Part shown: piece by piece, positions 19,436 through 29,218 of the stretch
Layout of the letters: the number at the start of each line of letters is the position of its first letter
Position numbering within the stretch: the first letter of the stretch is position 1
Assembly: GCA_944472135.2 (NCBI GenBank)
Contig: OX235270.1
Coordinates: forward strand, 73,293,168 to 73,357,167
Source: Trichobilharzia regenti
Taxonomy: Eukaryota; Platyhelminthes; Trematoda; Strigeidida; Schistosomatidae
Length of the DNA: 64,000 bases
Direction of reading: 5' to 3'
Translations under genes and position numbers: made by a program
Notes under the pieces: model-generated
What the model saw: only the letters and a program-made list of their open reading frames with translations
The model's database searches: none
Told to the model about the DNA's origin: nothing

Positions 19436-21630
19436 TCCACCGAGAAGATGAAAAAATTAAAAAATTTTAGAATGACCAAACTGTAGGTAGTATGCTCTCT
19501 TCCATTTCTGCTATAAGGCTGAAGACGCAAAGCATTAGTAAGCGGCCAACACTACTGGAAGATTTTCTCCAACTCATGTCTGAATATGGGCAGGAGACAA
19601 AAATGTTTGTACTACTTTCGCTGATCTTGCTGTTGCAGCTGCTTTATGGGTAATACCCTGAAGATACAGACTCGCAGATTTCGAAAAAATCCTATAGGAA
19701 TCAAAAAGACTAAAATAGATTCCAAGTGAAACCAAGACTTTTGAAGAAACTATAAGATTTATTATCTTATTCAACAAAATATTCTAGATGATTATAGTAC
19801 CAGCCTCTAATTATGGGGCTGTTTGGAATCAAATCTCTGAACAAAAGACGGCTCTCAGTAAACAGAAACGTGCATTCAAACAAAAAATGTGCTTCAGTCA
19901 GGTGAACCACAAATGGTCTACTTCACACAAAAATGTTAAGTGGTGTGTATACCATAACAAATGTTTGAAGGTGCAGTATTAGACGTAACAAAGCAGTTGA
20001 GCCACAGTAGGAGTATGGTGCTATCACTTGAATCGAATCAGCATGTCAGCATCCCTCACATTCCAGTGACATCGATATTTGCATATCATAATAAATCGAC
20101 GAGCCACGATGTTTATAATGATTGTCCATGGGGACATCACCATACAAAAATTTTGATTTAGATTGCATAGTGGCGTGAACATGTTGCCGAGTAATGCCTA
20201 CACTATTTTCAGGTTGCCTAAGCGAGATCATACTGGTGATGGTTATGTGTGACGACGCTAAGATGTTCCCTTTGGGCCGCCAAAACACACTACCACTTTC
20301 TCGCTAGAACTCTCAGTGACCAGAGCTTATCTCAAGTAAAGTGGCATTTCTTGAGATGGTTCTCAAAGTGTAGACTGGTCTGTCGTATATGAGGTACGCA
20401 TGTAAGACCGAAATGTGTCTATTCGTTTAATCGCATCTGACTAACAAGGTGAGTGCGGGAGATTCATCCTACGAGTGACAGTGGATTCTGTATAGGTGTC
20501 TGGACAGCACAAAGTGGGTGGCGTTAGCTGATCAGTAGATATGGTGGGGGTCACTAAGGTGAATCGCCCCATTCTGCAGGAACAGCAATATACAAATTAA
20601 AGGCTCGAGATATTTCTGATTTTTATGAGGGCTTAGATCTTTATCTTGAAAAAGATAATAATGAACGCCTTGACAGATCATGCTTCTACCTTTAAATATA
20701 TACCATTCGCTCAGCCTATTGTTGAGATGCGACCACGTGGGATCTGCACAGATTTATGGGGCATCTTATAAACTAACTTGCTGTCCATTGTAGGATCTTT
20801 AAATACCACTTCACAATGTCTTATCTCATTCATTTTCCAATAACGTCTTTACTTGATCCTCATTATATTCCATTAAACCTAACATTTTACAGCTCTTTAT
20901 GACTTATTCTATTCCTACTCTCTGAAGGGTACGGTTGTGCACTAAATGCACAAAAGGGTATAAAACAAAAACAACTGGCACAACTGAGGATAAATGTATT
21001 AAAACCAAAAGTGGACATCATGATAGTACGAGATATACGTGTAGCATTATACATTGCAAATGAACGTTGTCAGCCTAGGGAGTTTTCTTTATTAATGCAT
21101 TTATTGATGACACTTGCACTTACCTATTTCATTACAATTTAATGATTCACCTCAGCACTTTTACTTTTCTAAAACAGCTTTCAATCCCTTGTAAACGTTG
21201 TACTTACCTCAATTTTGGTTGGTTATCGTATGCCGACAACCACGGGATGAAAACGAAACGAAGTCCATTTTCCCGCTCAACCTGGAGGACAACAGTACAA
21301 TTCAATAACTATACAGCCTAGTTCAGACAATGAGTGTATTTATATATATATCAAATATTTAACTGTTGAAACATTATTAACTTGTAGACAATCTACGACT
21401 TGATATTATATCATACTTGATCGTGCCTGTAAAAATGGTATGCATTTTCATGTAAATTTATATATTTATATGAGAATATACATTATTATTACTATGTAAA
21501 AATTTTCACCACTCAGCTGGAATCCAGTAGGGATCATCGACTAAGTTCTCTGTGGAGGAATGGGTATATGATGATTAGGAAAGATCACGGTACTCACCCG
21601 ATTACGAACTGCACACCGGCTGACTGCAGT
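19436..21630. other. Unassigned region with a LINE-like 3' terminus near 21,424-21,490
   Basis: Most of this stretch is featureless to inspection. Near 21,424-21,490 there is TGCCTGTAAA, then ATGAGAATATACATTATTATT, which is the 3'-end signature also seen at 4884-4940 and, in part, at 2359-2428. ORFs at 19,961-20,161 and 20,046-20,288 overlap on opposite strands and lack recognisable domains. Confidence 0.35.
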
Positions 21631-21639
21631 TTGGGTGCA

Positions 21640-22110
21640 CTGATAAATAAATCCTATCAGGTGTCCACTGTGCTGTTAAGAGCAAAACACCCAGACTTAG
21701 TCATATTAGGAGGCGATTTTAATACGCAACCAGGAAAGCCTGCATAAACAGGAAAGTATTTCGGAGGTGTCTAAATGACCCTGTACTGATGAACGAACAG
21801 CGGTGATACCTTAGCTCAAACGTATTCACATCAAGGGCGTATTCCTGGTTTTCATTGATTTTGGACATGCGGGAGGACACTTTCGCACATGGTGATCAGC
21901 AACATCACGTCAAAGGGGGCCATAAGTTATCAGGTTCAAGTTGGCTGCGCTTCCTACAATATCTGGTTGGACTTGGATTAATTTTCAGTGGCTGCTTGCA
22001 GCTAGAAGCACACAGAAAAGAAGTAACTGGTAAATTTGTCTTCAAGTTTCAGGAGGAGCATGAGGCCCGTATTCATGATGGAAATAGCTCATAGAAATGG
22101 AAATAGATCA
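21640..22110 (+). pseudogene. Degraded LINE endonuclease fragment (RTE-like family A type)
   Basis: The plus strand, in shifted frames, gives a HPDLVILGGDFNTQPGK block at about 21,698-21,750. It corresponds to the [11 protein letters not shown] block of the family-A ORF at 48,680. Downstream text is weakly similar to the rest of the endonuclease. Many stops are present, so it is an old fragment. Confidence 0.55.
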
Positions 22111-23269
22111 TAGGTTTGACGTAAAAGCCCAATTGGCGACATCTAAGATGAACTTGTATCTGTCGTACGAACACTAGGAGGGAATACTAATGATCACGGA
22201 ATAATATTAGCAAATAGTGTATTTTCCTACAGTCGTCTACACCGTTCAGAGAAAAAAGGTTGTTTATGATAGATTCCAGACGTCATGAGTGCAATTCATT
22301 TGGAAGTGAATTTTTTATCTGTAACGGATTTATACTGTAACATAGTGCTCAAGTTCTATCCTTATACCAATAGTGTCGAATTTCTCACGAGCCTTGGTGA
22401 ATGACAAGGGAGCAGTAGAAAGTGGTAGTGATAATTTTAGACTTACCGAAGTCAAGCGCTTCAAAGGAAGCTCCTATAACATTAACGGCTGACAACAGGA
22501 CCTTAAAAACGATAGGGATTATAGGAACGTTGGGAACATTTTGATAGGCATTAGCGTGCTTTATGTGTTGACATTGACGGGCAGTACAAATTATGCCAAC
22601 TAAAGATCTAATACCCACAACTTCTGTAGTATTCTTTTTGCGTAGACCAAAGGCAAGGCAAACACCAGAACTGGTTGGCCAAATTATGAAATATATTTTG
22701 GAATCATATTGGAGTGCAACATGATTGCTCAGCTAGCTAGGCATGGTGCACAAAGGAACGAATGTAGTACGGCGACGTGTCAAGTGTAGTGAATGATTGA
22801 TTGTAAGCCCTCAGCCAAACAAGTTGACTCAAACAGTGAGGCTAATAATTCTGGGCAACTACTTACTGTTACAGGCATTTTACAATTATTTTACATGGGT
22901 GAAATCAAAGACTTTGCCCAAGAAATTTTACTGCCAGCCTGATGCACTTTAAGCACATGCATCCATTTCGAGGACCTTATATCCTGTCATTTGTGGACTC
23001 ATTTGACAATCAAACCTCATTCTTCAGGTGCCAAGGTAGTCCAGTGTGCATGCACATCACCAGCTTCTACATGTTTGCGAGGCCACTGCCAGTTCACGCT
23101 GTCATTATCAGTCTTTCACATAACCTCATAATCCAGACAACACTGAGATACATTATGGGAATGACTTCGTAATTCTATGTCACCTGACCATGATGCTAAT
23201 TTCTTTGTCTGTTCAAGGTCACTGTGTTGTCTTTTTGTTCGGTTCGGCATATTTCAGACACATCAAGGA
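22111..23269. other. Unassigned region left of the CsRn1-like element
   Basis: No gene is supported with confidence. A minus-strand segment at about 22,449-22,580 ends in CTTCG followed by a perfect GTAAGTC donor and has a plausible open frame (NVPIIPIVFKVLLSAVNVIG), so a single host exon is possible. Close to 22,806-22,838 lies a 31-32 nt string also found near 3634. The last part (23,170-23,269) was originally contiguous with the HBS1 upstream region before the LTR element inserted. Confidence 0.35.
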
Positions 23270-23273
23270 CGGG

Positions 23274-23735
23274 TGTGGTGGACCTCTTACTCTGTTAGCG
23301 TAGTATCCCAAATTCAAATAGAAAATAAAACACCAAATCAGTTTAGTTACGGGAAGAATATATTAAAGTTTCGTTACTTGGGTTTACAAAGATCCAAAAG
23401 CCTTAATAAACGTAATAGACTCCAGAGGTGCTGCGGGAAGACTGCTCCAGTACTAATTCTCCAATGTTGACGTTGCCGGAGGTCGACCAAAGTACGTAGG
23501 AAGAAACTACGGTGCTCCTGCAAAAATTTGAGATAGAAAGCAGGTGATTAAAATTGATCGACGGCAGTTGAGATGGTGGAGAAGACGGAGAGTCGGAGGC
23601 AGAACTATATTTTCATTCAAAACCCGAGGTAAAGTTCAAAGTACAGAGTTTATGGTTAAAACAAAGTGATGTACAATATGTTCATTTCTTACATAGTAGT
23701 AAAAATTGGATAAGTTTATTTTTGAGGACTCCACA
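23274..23735 (-). repeat. 3' LTR of CsRn1-like element
   Basis: This 462 bp copy matches the one at 28,615-29,076 with scattered substitutions and continues into the purine tract at about 23,738-23,750. In element orientation it starts TGTGGAGTCC and ends GGTCCACCACA. Confidence 0.9.
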
Positions 23736-24199
23736 CGGTTCTCCCTCTTAGAGGTCCGGAGGACCATCAGTACTGTCCTCGTGGACGATTACATGAATAT
23801 AAGCAAAATAAATAAGGGTAATGTCAACAATAAGGATAACAAAAATAACAGCAACAAAATAATGAGGATACAAAGTTAGATCAGGATGTATGGAATGCAT
23901 CCGTGTCGTATAAAGTTTAGCACATGCAAGCATGATTCAGGAATTTAAAAAAAATCAAAACTTGTTATAATTTTAAATAAAAAATTTATGTACATAATAA
24001 ACCATTAGCATTAGCGAAATTCATATATAAATAGATATATACATATACTTGGTGAATGCGTGTGCTTGCAGTACAGTTAACGAACAGCAAACAATAATAC
24101 TAATAAATATTATGGTTATAATGAAATGAATGTCGACAACAATAGTAATGAGAAGAATGTCTAAATGAGGTTAACGTACTTTTTTTATGTCAGTCAATA

Positions 24200-24561
24200 A
24201 AATGAACATAGCGGGCAGGTTTATTGCGTGTCTGTACAGGGGGAAGTGTGAAGAGGGAGAGTTGGAGTTGCATTGACTTTCTCATTGTTTATTGGTGCGG
24301 CGTTGCTAGTGTTTCATATTCGCTGTCGGTGTACGCTGGTTTAAGACGATCAATAGAAACAGTCTCCGGTTTACCATGTTTGTTCAGCGTGAAGTATTTA
24401 TCGGTGCGTTTAAGTACTAGAAAAGGACCTTCATATGGATGTTGTAAACCTTTTCTAATGGCATCGACGCGAACAAATACAAATTTGCTAGTGAGTAGAT
24501 TCTTATTAACTTGAGCTTTCTGAAGTGATTGGCGAGGGGCTACTGGTCGAAGCTGGAGCAT
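24200..24561 (-). pseudogene. Integrase C-terminus (GPY/F module) of CsRn1-like element
   Basis: The minus-strand frame contains HPYEGPFLVLKRTDKYFTL, a GPY/F-type integrase C-terminal module, then DRLKPAY, which commonly closes this domain. It lies one frame away from the upstream integrase core (24,540-25,832). A frameshift near 24,555 therefore separates it from the main pol frame. The region left of about 24,289 to the 3' LTR is non-coding. Confidence 0.75.
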
Positions 24562-25865
24562 TGCTGGGTAAGGCGGTTGGTGAAGTCGGAGATATTTACT
24601 TCAGTTGAATCATTAGACGGAACTAACTGACCAGGCAATGTGAGGGTAGTACCATACACAAGTTGAGCTGGTGTACATCCCAAATCTTCTTTTACAGTTG
24701 ATCGGATACTGAGAAGAACTAATGGTAGGTGTTCACTCCACTTAGATGAGTCAGCTTGTGCCATTAAGGAGCTTTTCAGTTGTCGATGGAAACGTTCCAC
24801 CAGACCATTCGCTGCAGGATGATAAGCTGTAGTGGAGATATGGTTCACTCCAAGGAGTCTCGTAAACTCTCGAAACAGAGTTGATTGAAATTGAGCTCCT
24901 CGGTCTGTTGTAATAGTTGTGGGTACTCCGTAGTTTGACACCCAACGATCTAAGAAAACCAAAGCGATATTTTCTGCAGATATATCGTTGAGTGGACAAG
25001 CAATAGCCCATCGGGTAAATCGATCAATCGCAGTAAGTATATGAGTAAATCCTCTGGATGGCGGTAATGGTCCAATAATATCTATATGAACGTGTTGAAA
25101 TCGTTTATCCGGTAAATTGAACTGTTTTGGAGGTGTGACGGTATGATGATGTACCTTGGATCTTTGACATTGCAAGCATTGGCGGGCCCATTTCCGAATA
25201 TCGGAGTTCATCTTGGGCCAAACAAAACGCTCGCTGATTAACTTGACCGTAGCACGCACTCCAGGATGAGACAATGAATGTAGATGTTCAAACAAAGGTT
25301 TTCGACAACTTAGTGGAACAAAAGGTCTATGAACGCCCGTTGAAACGTCGCAGACGATAGTTGTATCAGACAGGGGAATAGGTACATCCTGCAACTGTAG
25401 GGAGGAGTTTCGTCTACAAGTATGGAGTTCGGCGTCATTTTTCTGCAGCTTGGCAATATTGTCTAAGCTAATATCTATCGAAGATAGGTGATTAACGTCA
25501 CATCGAGACAAAGAATCGGCTACGATATTGGAATCTCCTTTGATGAACTGGATGTCTGTTGAGAATTGTGAGATGTAATCCAGTTGTCTGGCTTCTCTCG
25601 GAGAGTGTCTGTCCAACGAAGTGGTGAAAGCATAACAAAGAGGCTTATGGTCGGTTAAGATAGTAAAATGTCGACCTTGTAGTAAGAAGCTGAAATGTTT
25701 CACTGCTAGGTAGATGGCTAACAGTTCTCTGCCAAAAGTGCTGTAACGAGTTTGCGCAGGTTCCAATTTCTTGGAGAAGAAAGCAAGTGGAGTGGTGTCA
25801 TTATTGAACTTTTGTTGTAAAACTGCTCCCACTGCTACCTGCGATGCATCTGTACATAAATGAGT
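24540..25865 (-). CDS. RNase H and integrase core of CsRn1-like Pol
   Basis: The first part is RNase H ([40 protein letters not shown]). Integrase follows, with an HHCC zinc-binding domain ([10 protein letters not shown] ... CLQCQRSK) and the D,D-35-E core: [22 protein letters not shown] and [16 protein letters not shown]. All catalytic acids are visible. The RNase H start ([10 protein letters not shown]) is in this frame, but the RT upstream is in another, so a one-base shift near 25,860 breaks Pol. The integrase would insert element cDNA, giving the four-base target duplication seen at the ends. Confidence 0.85.
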   Translation of the reverse strand, partial: THLCTDASQVAVGAVLQQKFNNDTTPLAFFSKKLEPAQTRYSTFGRELLAIYLAVKHFSFLLQGRHFTILTDHKPLCYAFTTSLDRHSPREARQLDYISQFSTDIQFIKGDSNIVADSLSRCDVNHLSSIDISLDNIAKLQKNDAELHTCRRNSSLQLQDVPIPLSDTTIVCDVSTGVHRPFVPLSCRKPLFEHLHSLSHPGVRATVKLISERFVWPKMNSDIRKWARQCLQCQRSKVHHHTVTPPKQFNLPDKRFQHVHIDIIGPLPPSRGFTHILTAIDRFTRWAIACPLNDISAENIALVFLDRWVSNYGVPTTITTDRGAQFQSTLFREFTRLLGVNHISTTAYHPAANGLVERFHRQLKSSLMAQADSSKWSEHLPLVLLSIRSTVKEDLGCTPAQLVYGTTLTLPGQLVPSNDSTEVNISDFTNRLTQQCSSFDQ

Positions 25866-27160
25866 GAAGCTTCTGGGTTGATGTGAGATAACATTACAAC
25901 GTTGGATAAGGCATCTTTTGCATTATTAAATGCTGCTTTTGCTTCTTCAGACCACTGAAATTTCTTCGAATTGCATCTAAGTAGGTCGGTCAGTGGCTGA
26001 ACTATGGAGGCACATGATGGAATAAAACGTCGGTAGAAGTTGAACATCCCGAGAAAACGTCTAAGTTTCTTTAAGGAATCAGGTTCGGGAAAGTTCTTAA
26101 TAGTTTTTATCTTATCTTCGGTAGGTCTGATGCCTTCGGCAGTTATTCGATGTCCTAAGAATTCAATGGAAGGGGAACCAAAAATACATTTCTTTGGATT
26201 GATAACAACTCCAAATTGTTCAAACCTTTGAAATAACAGGCTTAAGTGTTCCATATGTTCTTCCATCGATGAGCTGGCAATTAAGACATCGTCGATATAT
26301 ACAAAGACGAAATCAAGACCTTGGGTAACTTGGTCCATAAAACGCTGAAATGTTTGAGCAGCATTCTTTAGTCCGAAAGGCATTCTCAAGAATTCGAATA
26401 ATCCAAAAGGCGTGATAATTGCTGTTTTTGCAATGTCTTCTGGAGCGACTGGTATTTGATGATATGCCCTGACCAAGTCAACTTTAGTAAAAATGGTCTT
26501 TCCATGTAAGGTCAAGGAGAAGTCGTGGAGATGAGGTATAGGATAACGGTCTGGGACCGTAGCGTTATTCAAAGCGCGATAATCTCCACATGGTCGCCAG
26601 TCGTGATTAGTTTTAGGTACCATATGCAAAGGTGAAGACCATGGACTGTTAGATGGTCGTATGATGCCTAGCTGCATCATATGTTCGAATTCCGACTTAG
26701 CTGCTGCTAGTTTATCGGGTGGTAACCGTCGTGGACGTGCCTTCACAGGTTGTCCTGTTGTGATGATCTTATGCGTAACTGTATGAGATATATCTTCGAC
26801 GTTGTATGATGGTTTAAGGATTTTAGGAAATCGTTGCAATAAAGCAGAGAACATTTCACTCTCCGGCTTTTCTATACAGATGCTATGAACAGAGTAGTCA
26901 CATGTAATACCGTGGATCTTGAGTTGGGTGCAATTGTCAACCAGTTTTTTCTTGCTGATATCAACTAACAGATTGAAGTGACTTAGGAAGTCTGCACCTA
27001 GTATAGCGTGACGTACGTCAGCTACTATGAAGATCCATGTGAAACGTCGGCGTAGTCCTAAGTTTAAAATCATTGACTGTTCGCCATACGTCTGTATGTT
27101 GGTTTGGTTGGCAGCACGGAGTGAAAGTTTCCAGGTATTTTGGCTGATCGCCTGGATAGT
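25835..27160 (-). CDS. Protease C-terminus and reverse transcriptase of CsRn1-like Pol
   Basis: The frame runs from the second half of the retropepsin ([20 protein letters not shown]) through RT. RT blocks visible are the entry region [73 protein letters not shown], the catalytic [11 protein letters not shown] and [14 protein letters not shown]. The active-site DTGA lies in another frame at 27,070-27,276, which implies a frameshift near 27,170. The start given in an ORF translation near 27,340 is not a real initiation site. Confidence 0.85.
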   Translation of the reverse strand, partial: TIQAISQNTWKLSLRAANQTNIQTYGEQSMILNLGLRRRFTWIFIVADVRHAILGADFLSHFNLLVDISKKKLVDNCTQLKIHGITCDYSVHSICIEKPESEMFSALLQRFPKILKPSYNVEDISHTVTHKIITTGQPVKARPRRLPPDKLAAAKSEFEHMMQLGIIRPSNSPWSSPLHMVPKTNHDWRPCGDYRALNNATVPDRYPIPHLHDFSLTLHGKTIFTKVDLVRAYHQIPVAPEDIAKTAIITPFGLFEFLRMPFGLKNAAQTFQRFMDQVTQGLDFVFVYIDDVLIASSSMEEHMEHLSLLFQRFEQFGVVINPKKCIFGSPSIEFLGHRITAEGIRPTEDKIKTIKNFPEPDSLKKLRRFLGMFNFYRRFIPSCASIVQPLTDLLRCNSKKFQWSEEAKAAFNNAKDALSNVVMLSHINPEASLIYVQMHRR

Positions 27161-27276
27161 GAGGGGGGAATAACACTGACCTCGGCGCCTGTATCTACCA
27201 GGAATAATGTGCCGGTAGTCAAATCCCTCACATAGAAAAGGCGACTGGGGTGATTGCCAGTAACAGCCGTCGCCAT
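27070..27276 (-). pseudogene. Retropepsin active-site segment, out of frame with RT
   Basis: This frame encodes [27 protein letters not shown], shown here as the blocks RLFYVRDL and [10 protein letters not shown]. It is the N-terminal half of the aspartic protease and should continue into the frame at 25,835-27,160. A short poly-G/A tract near 27,160-27,170 is a plausible site of the frameshift. It partly overlaps the end of gag in a third frame. Confidence 0.75.
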
Positions 27277-27620
27277 TACTGTCTGGCTGGGGAGTTTCCC
27301 TGAGTTGAGTTACCACTGTTGTATATGCACGGTCGAACACACTTCAGGGCATTATGCCCATACCTCCTATGATACCAACAAATGTTACGGCTTTGAGACG
27401 GTGTTCTAGAACGTCGTCTAGATCTTGATCGCCGTTGCTTGGATACCGTATGTGACTGGTTCCTTTGTGCTCGAAGCTCAGACACTTCCAGTCGTAAGTC
27501 TTGCATTTGAGATGTTAACTGGGAAAGTAACCAAAACATTGGTGCGTCCTTCATAGATGTAGAAGGGCTTGGTGGTACTGCCTCTGTAGCTGCCATGCAA
27601 TTATGTTCATGGTGGCTCAA
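27276..27620 (-). pseudogene. C-terminal part of CsRn1-like Gag with CHCC box
   Basis: After a coiled-coil-like stretch (QLTSQMQDLRLEVSELRAQ) and a basic RS-rich segment comes [18 protein letters not shown], which is C-X2-H-X9-C-X3-C. This unusual Cys/His box is a hallmark described for the CsRn1 clade of gypsy elements. It is expected to bind genomic RNA. It is separated from the N-terminal gag by a SINE and about 80 bp of disrupted sequence. Confidence 0.8.
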
Positions 27621-27701
27621 AAATAAGAAAATAGGTTATTTTGTTGGTTTTCTACTTGCCTACAATGAGATAGATAATCTCACCTTGTACAAACCAAACT
27701 T

Positions 27702-27895
27702 TGTGCGTCGGTGGCACAGTGGTTAGGACTCTCGCCGACCATGCATATGGTCCGGGGTTCGAGCCCACGCCGGCGTACACCTGATATCTATGGTCGGCCT
27801 GCAAAATTTGGGCTACCGATATCCATGCTGACAATTCCATACTTGTACCAAAAATACAGTGTGGAATCAAGCTGCAATCAAAAAAACAAAAAAAA
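27702..27895 (+). mobile_element. tRNA-derived SINE, copy 1 (inside gag)
   Basis: The element begins TGTGCGTCGG. It has an A-box-like TGGCACAGTGGTTAGGA at about 27,712-27,728 and a perfect B box GGTTCGAGCCC at about 27,756-27,766, the internal RNA polymerase III promoter layout of a tRNA. A tRNA-unrelated body and an A-rich tail follow. A second copy at 41,865-42,059 shares the head and body and differs in the tail. Its placement breaks the Gag frame of the CsRn1-like element, so it inserted after that element. Confidence 0.85.
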
Positions 27896-28456
27896 CGATT
27901 TATTTATGCCATTATATGATAACACATCCATGATATCATCTGCCATCTTAGCTAGTTCTTCAAGGTCAGTCGTCCCAGAAGATATCGTTAGGATTTGTTG
28001 AACGTTTTGTGGTAAACGTTGGGAAAACATCTGACGTAGAATTAACTCATCTCCTTTGTGTGATCCAATCAACTGACGCATATGTCTAAGTAGTTGAGAT
28101 GGCTTTTTTGTACCTATTAGTTGTTGTATGCGTTTCTTATCGGAGAGGGTGGTCCGCTGGATGAGTGCAGCTTTTAGTTTGTCATATTCAGAGCCTGTAA
28201 GTTTGCTGTCTATGACATCGATAACCTCTCGGAGTACTTCCGTGGGTATTGCTGCTAATACGCAACCATACTTGGCAATCTGCGACATAATTCCCCGAGC
28301 TGCAAACAACTGTCTAATGATTGTGAACCAGACACGTGGTTCAGCCAGATCAAATTGAGGTAGTCTCAAATCCGGCAAGGCGTTAACGGAAGAGTCCTGT
28401 GTCTCTTCGCCTGTACTACCTTCTTCAGAAACAGTGGTACGTTTAGATGGAGCCAT
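27896..28456 (-). pseudogene. N-terminal Gag of CsRn1-like element, interrupted by SINE
   Basis: The frame starts at ATG (MAPSKRTTVSEEGS) and encodes a capsid-like region with LRLPQFDLAEPRVWF, SEYDKLKAALIQRT, LLRHMRQLIG and LPQNVQQIL. It stays open to the SINE tail at about 27,895. The segment continues, in disrupted form, at 27,620-27,276. The start was chosen because the upstream open frame lies in the leader next to the primer-binding site. Confidence 0.75.
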
Positions 28457-28599
28457 TGTCAAAAAAATATTTAAGTATAGAGATATACAAAATAGCAGAA
28501 CGTGTGGTAACAAAAATTAAAGCAGTGCGAGTTTATAAGGCCAAAATAGCAACAAGAATGTCCAAAACGAGTTAACTATTGAAAAAAAGGTTCGAAAAC

Positions 28600-28609
28600 G
28601 GGCTCACCA
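28600..28609 (-). other. Primer-binding site of CsRn1-like element
   Basis: TGGTGAGCCC on the minus strand lies five bases inside the 5' LTR boundary. It is the same string seen upstream of gag at 3426-3435. Its position fits a tRNA primer site. Confidence 0.6.
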
Positions 28610-28614
28610 ATTAT

Positions 28615-29076
28615 TGGGGTGGACCTTTTACTCTGTTAGCGTAGTATCCCAAATTCAAATAGAAAATAAAACACCAAATCAGTTTAGTTACGGGAAGAAT
28701 ATATTAAAGTTTCGTTACTTGGGTTTAAAAAGATCCAAAAGCCTTAATAAACGTAATAGACTCCAGAGGTGCTGCGGGAAGACTGCTGCAGTACTAATTC
28801 TCCAATGTTGACGTTGCCGGAGGTCGACCAAAGTACGTAGGAAGAAACTACGGTGCTCCTGCAAAAATTTGAGATGGAAAGTAGGTGATTGGAATTGATC
28901 GACGGCAGTCGAGATGGTGGAGAAGACGGAGGGTGGGAGGCAGAACTACATTTTCATTCAAAACCCGAGATGAAGTTCAAAGTACAGAGTTTATGGTTAA
29001 AACAAAGTGATGTACAATATGTTCATTTCTTACATAGTAGTAAAAATTGGATAAGTTTATTTTTGAGGACTCCACA
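28615..29076 (-). repeat. 5' LTR of CsRn1-like element
   Basis: This 462 bp LTR has TG...CA ends and is followed outward by CGGG, the target duplication. It should contain the element promoter directed leftward. It lies about 100 bp upstream of, and divergent from, the HBS1 start codon. Confidence 0.9.
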
Positions 29077-29080
29077 CGGG

Positions 29081-29178
29081 ATGACATAGACCACAAGCAT
29101 TCTGTGGGCGTCCAAAAACATATTTGCAGAACTAGACTGAACCAACTTGCAAAGTACGCATTACGAATTTTGCGGTAC
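29081..29178 (+). promoter_or_regulatory. HBS1L: 5' leader / proximal upstream region of HBS1-like gene
   Basis: Only 98 bp separate the LTR element from the start codon. No clear TATA box is visible. The original upstream sequence continues on the far side of the element, left of 23,270. This short stretch probably includes the 5' UTR; the transcription start or any spliced-leader acceptor cannot be fixed from sequence alone. Confidence 0.4.
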
Positions 29179-29218
29179 ATGTCGAGACACAGAAACATAC
29201 GAGCTTTGTGTGATGACG
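29179..29218 (+). CDS. HBS1L: HBS1-like exon 1 (start codon)
   Basis: ATG opens [10 protein letters not shown], which closely resembles the N-terminus of animal HBS1 proteins (RHRNVR). It ends in GACG followed by donor GTAAGT, phase 1. The intron is 35 nt (29,219-29,253), extremely short and ending in TTAG. Confidence 0.85.

Larger units (their letters stand above)
23270..29080 (-). mobile_element. Near-complete CsRn1/Boudicca-clade Ty3/gypsy LTR retrotransposon
   Basis: Two 462 bp LTRs (23,274-23,735 and 28,615-29,076) with TG...CA ends flank a 4.9 kb internal region, and CGGG is duplicated on both outer sides (23,270-23,273 and 29,077-29,080). In element orientation the order is 5' LTR, primer site TGGTGAGCCC, gag with a C-X2-H-X9-C-X3-C box, protease, RT, RNase H, integrase, a purine tract AAGAGGGAGAA and 3' LTR. 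The CHCC-type box and four-base duplication fit the CsRn1 clade. A tRNA-SINE interrupts gag, and frameshifts affect the protease, the RNase H junction and the end of integrase, so this copy is probably inactive. The element stops about 100 bp before the HBS1 start codon and points away from it. Confidence 0.9.

Noticed and set aside
19961..20288. ORFs on both strands at 19,961-20,161 and 20,046-20,288
   Set aside because: Mutually overlapping, short, no domain and no splice-site support.
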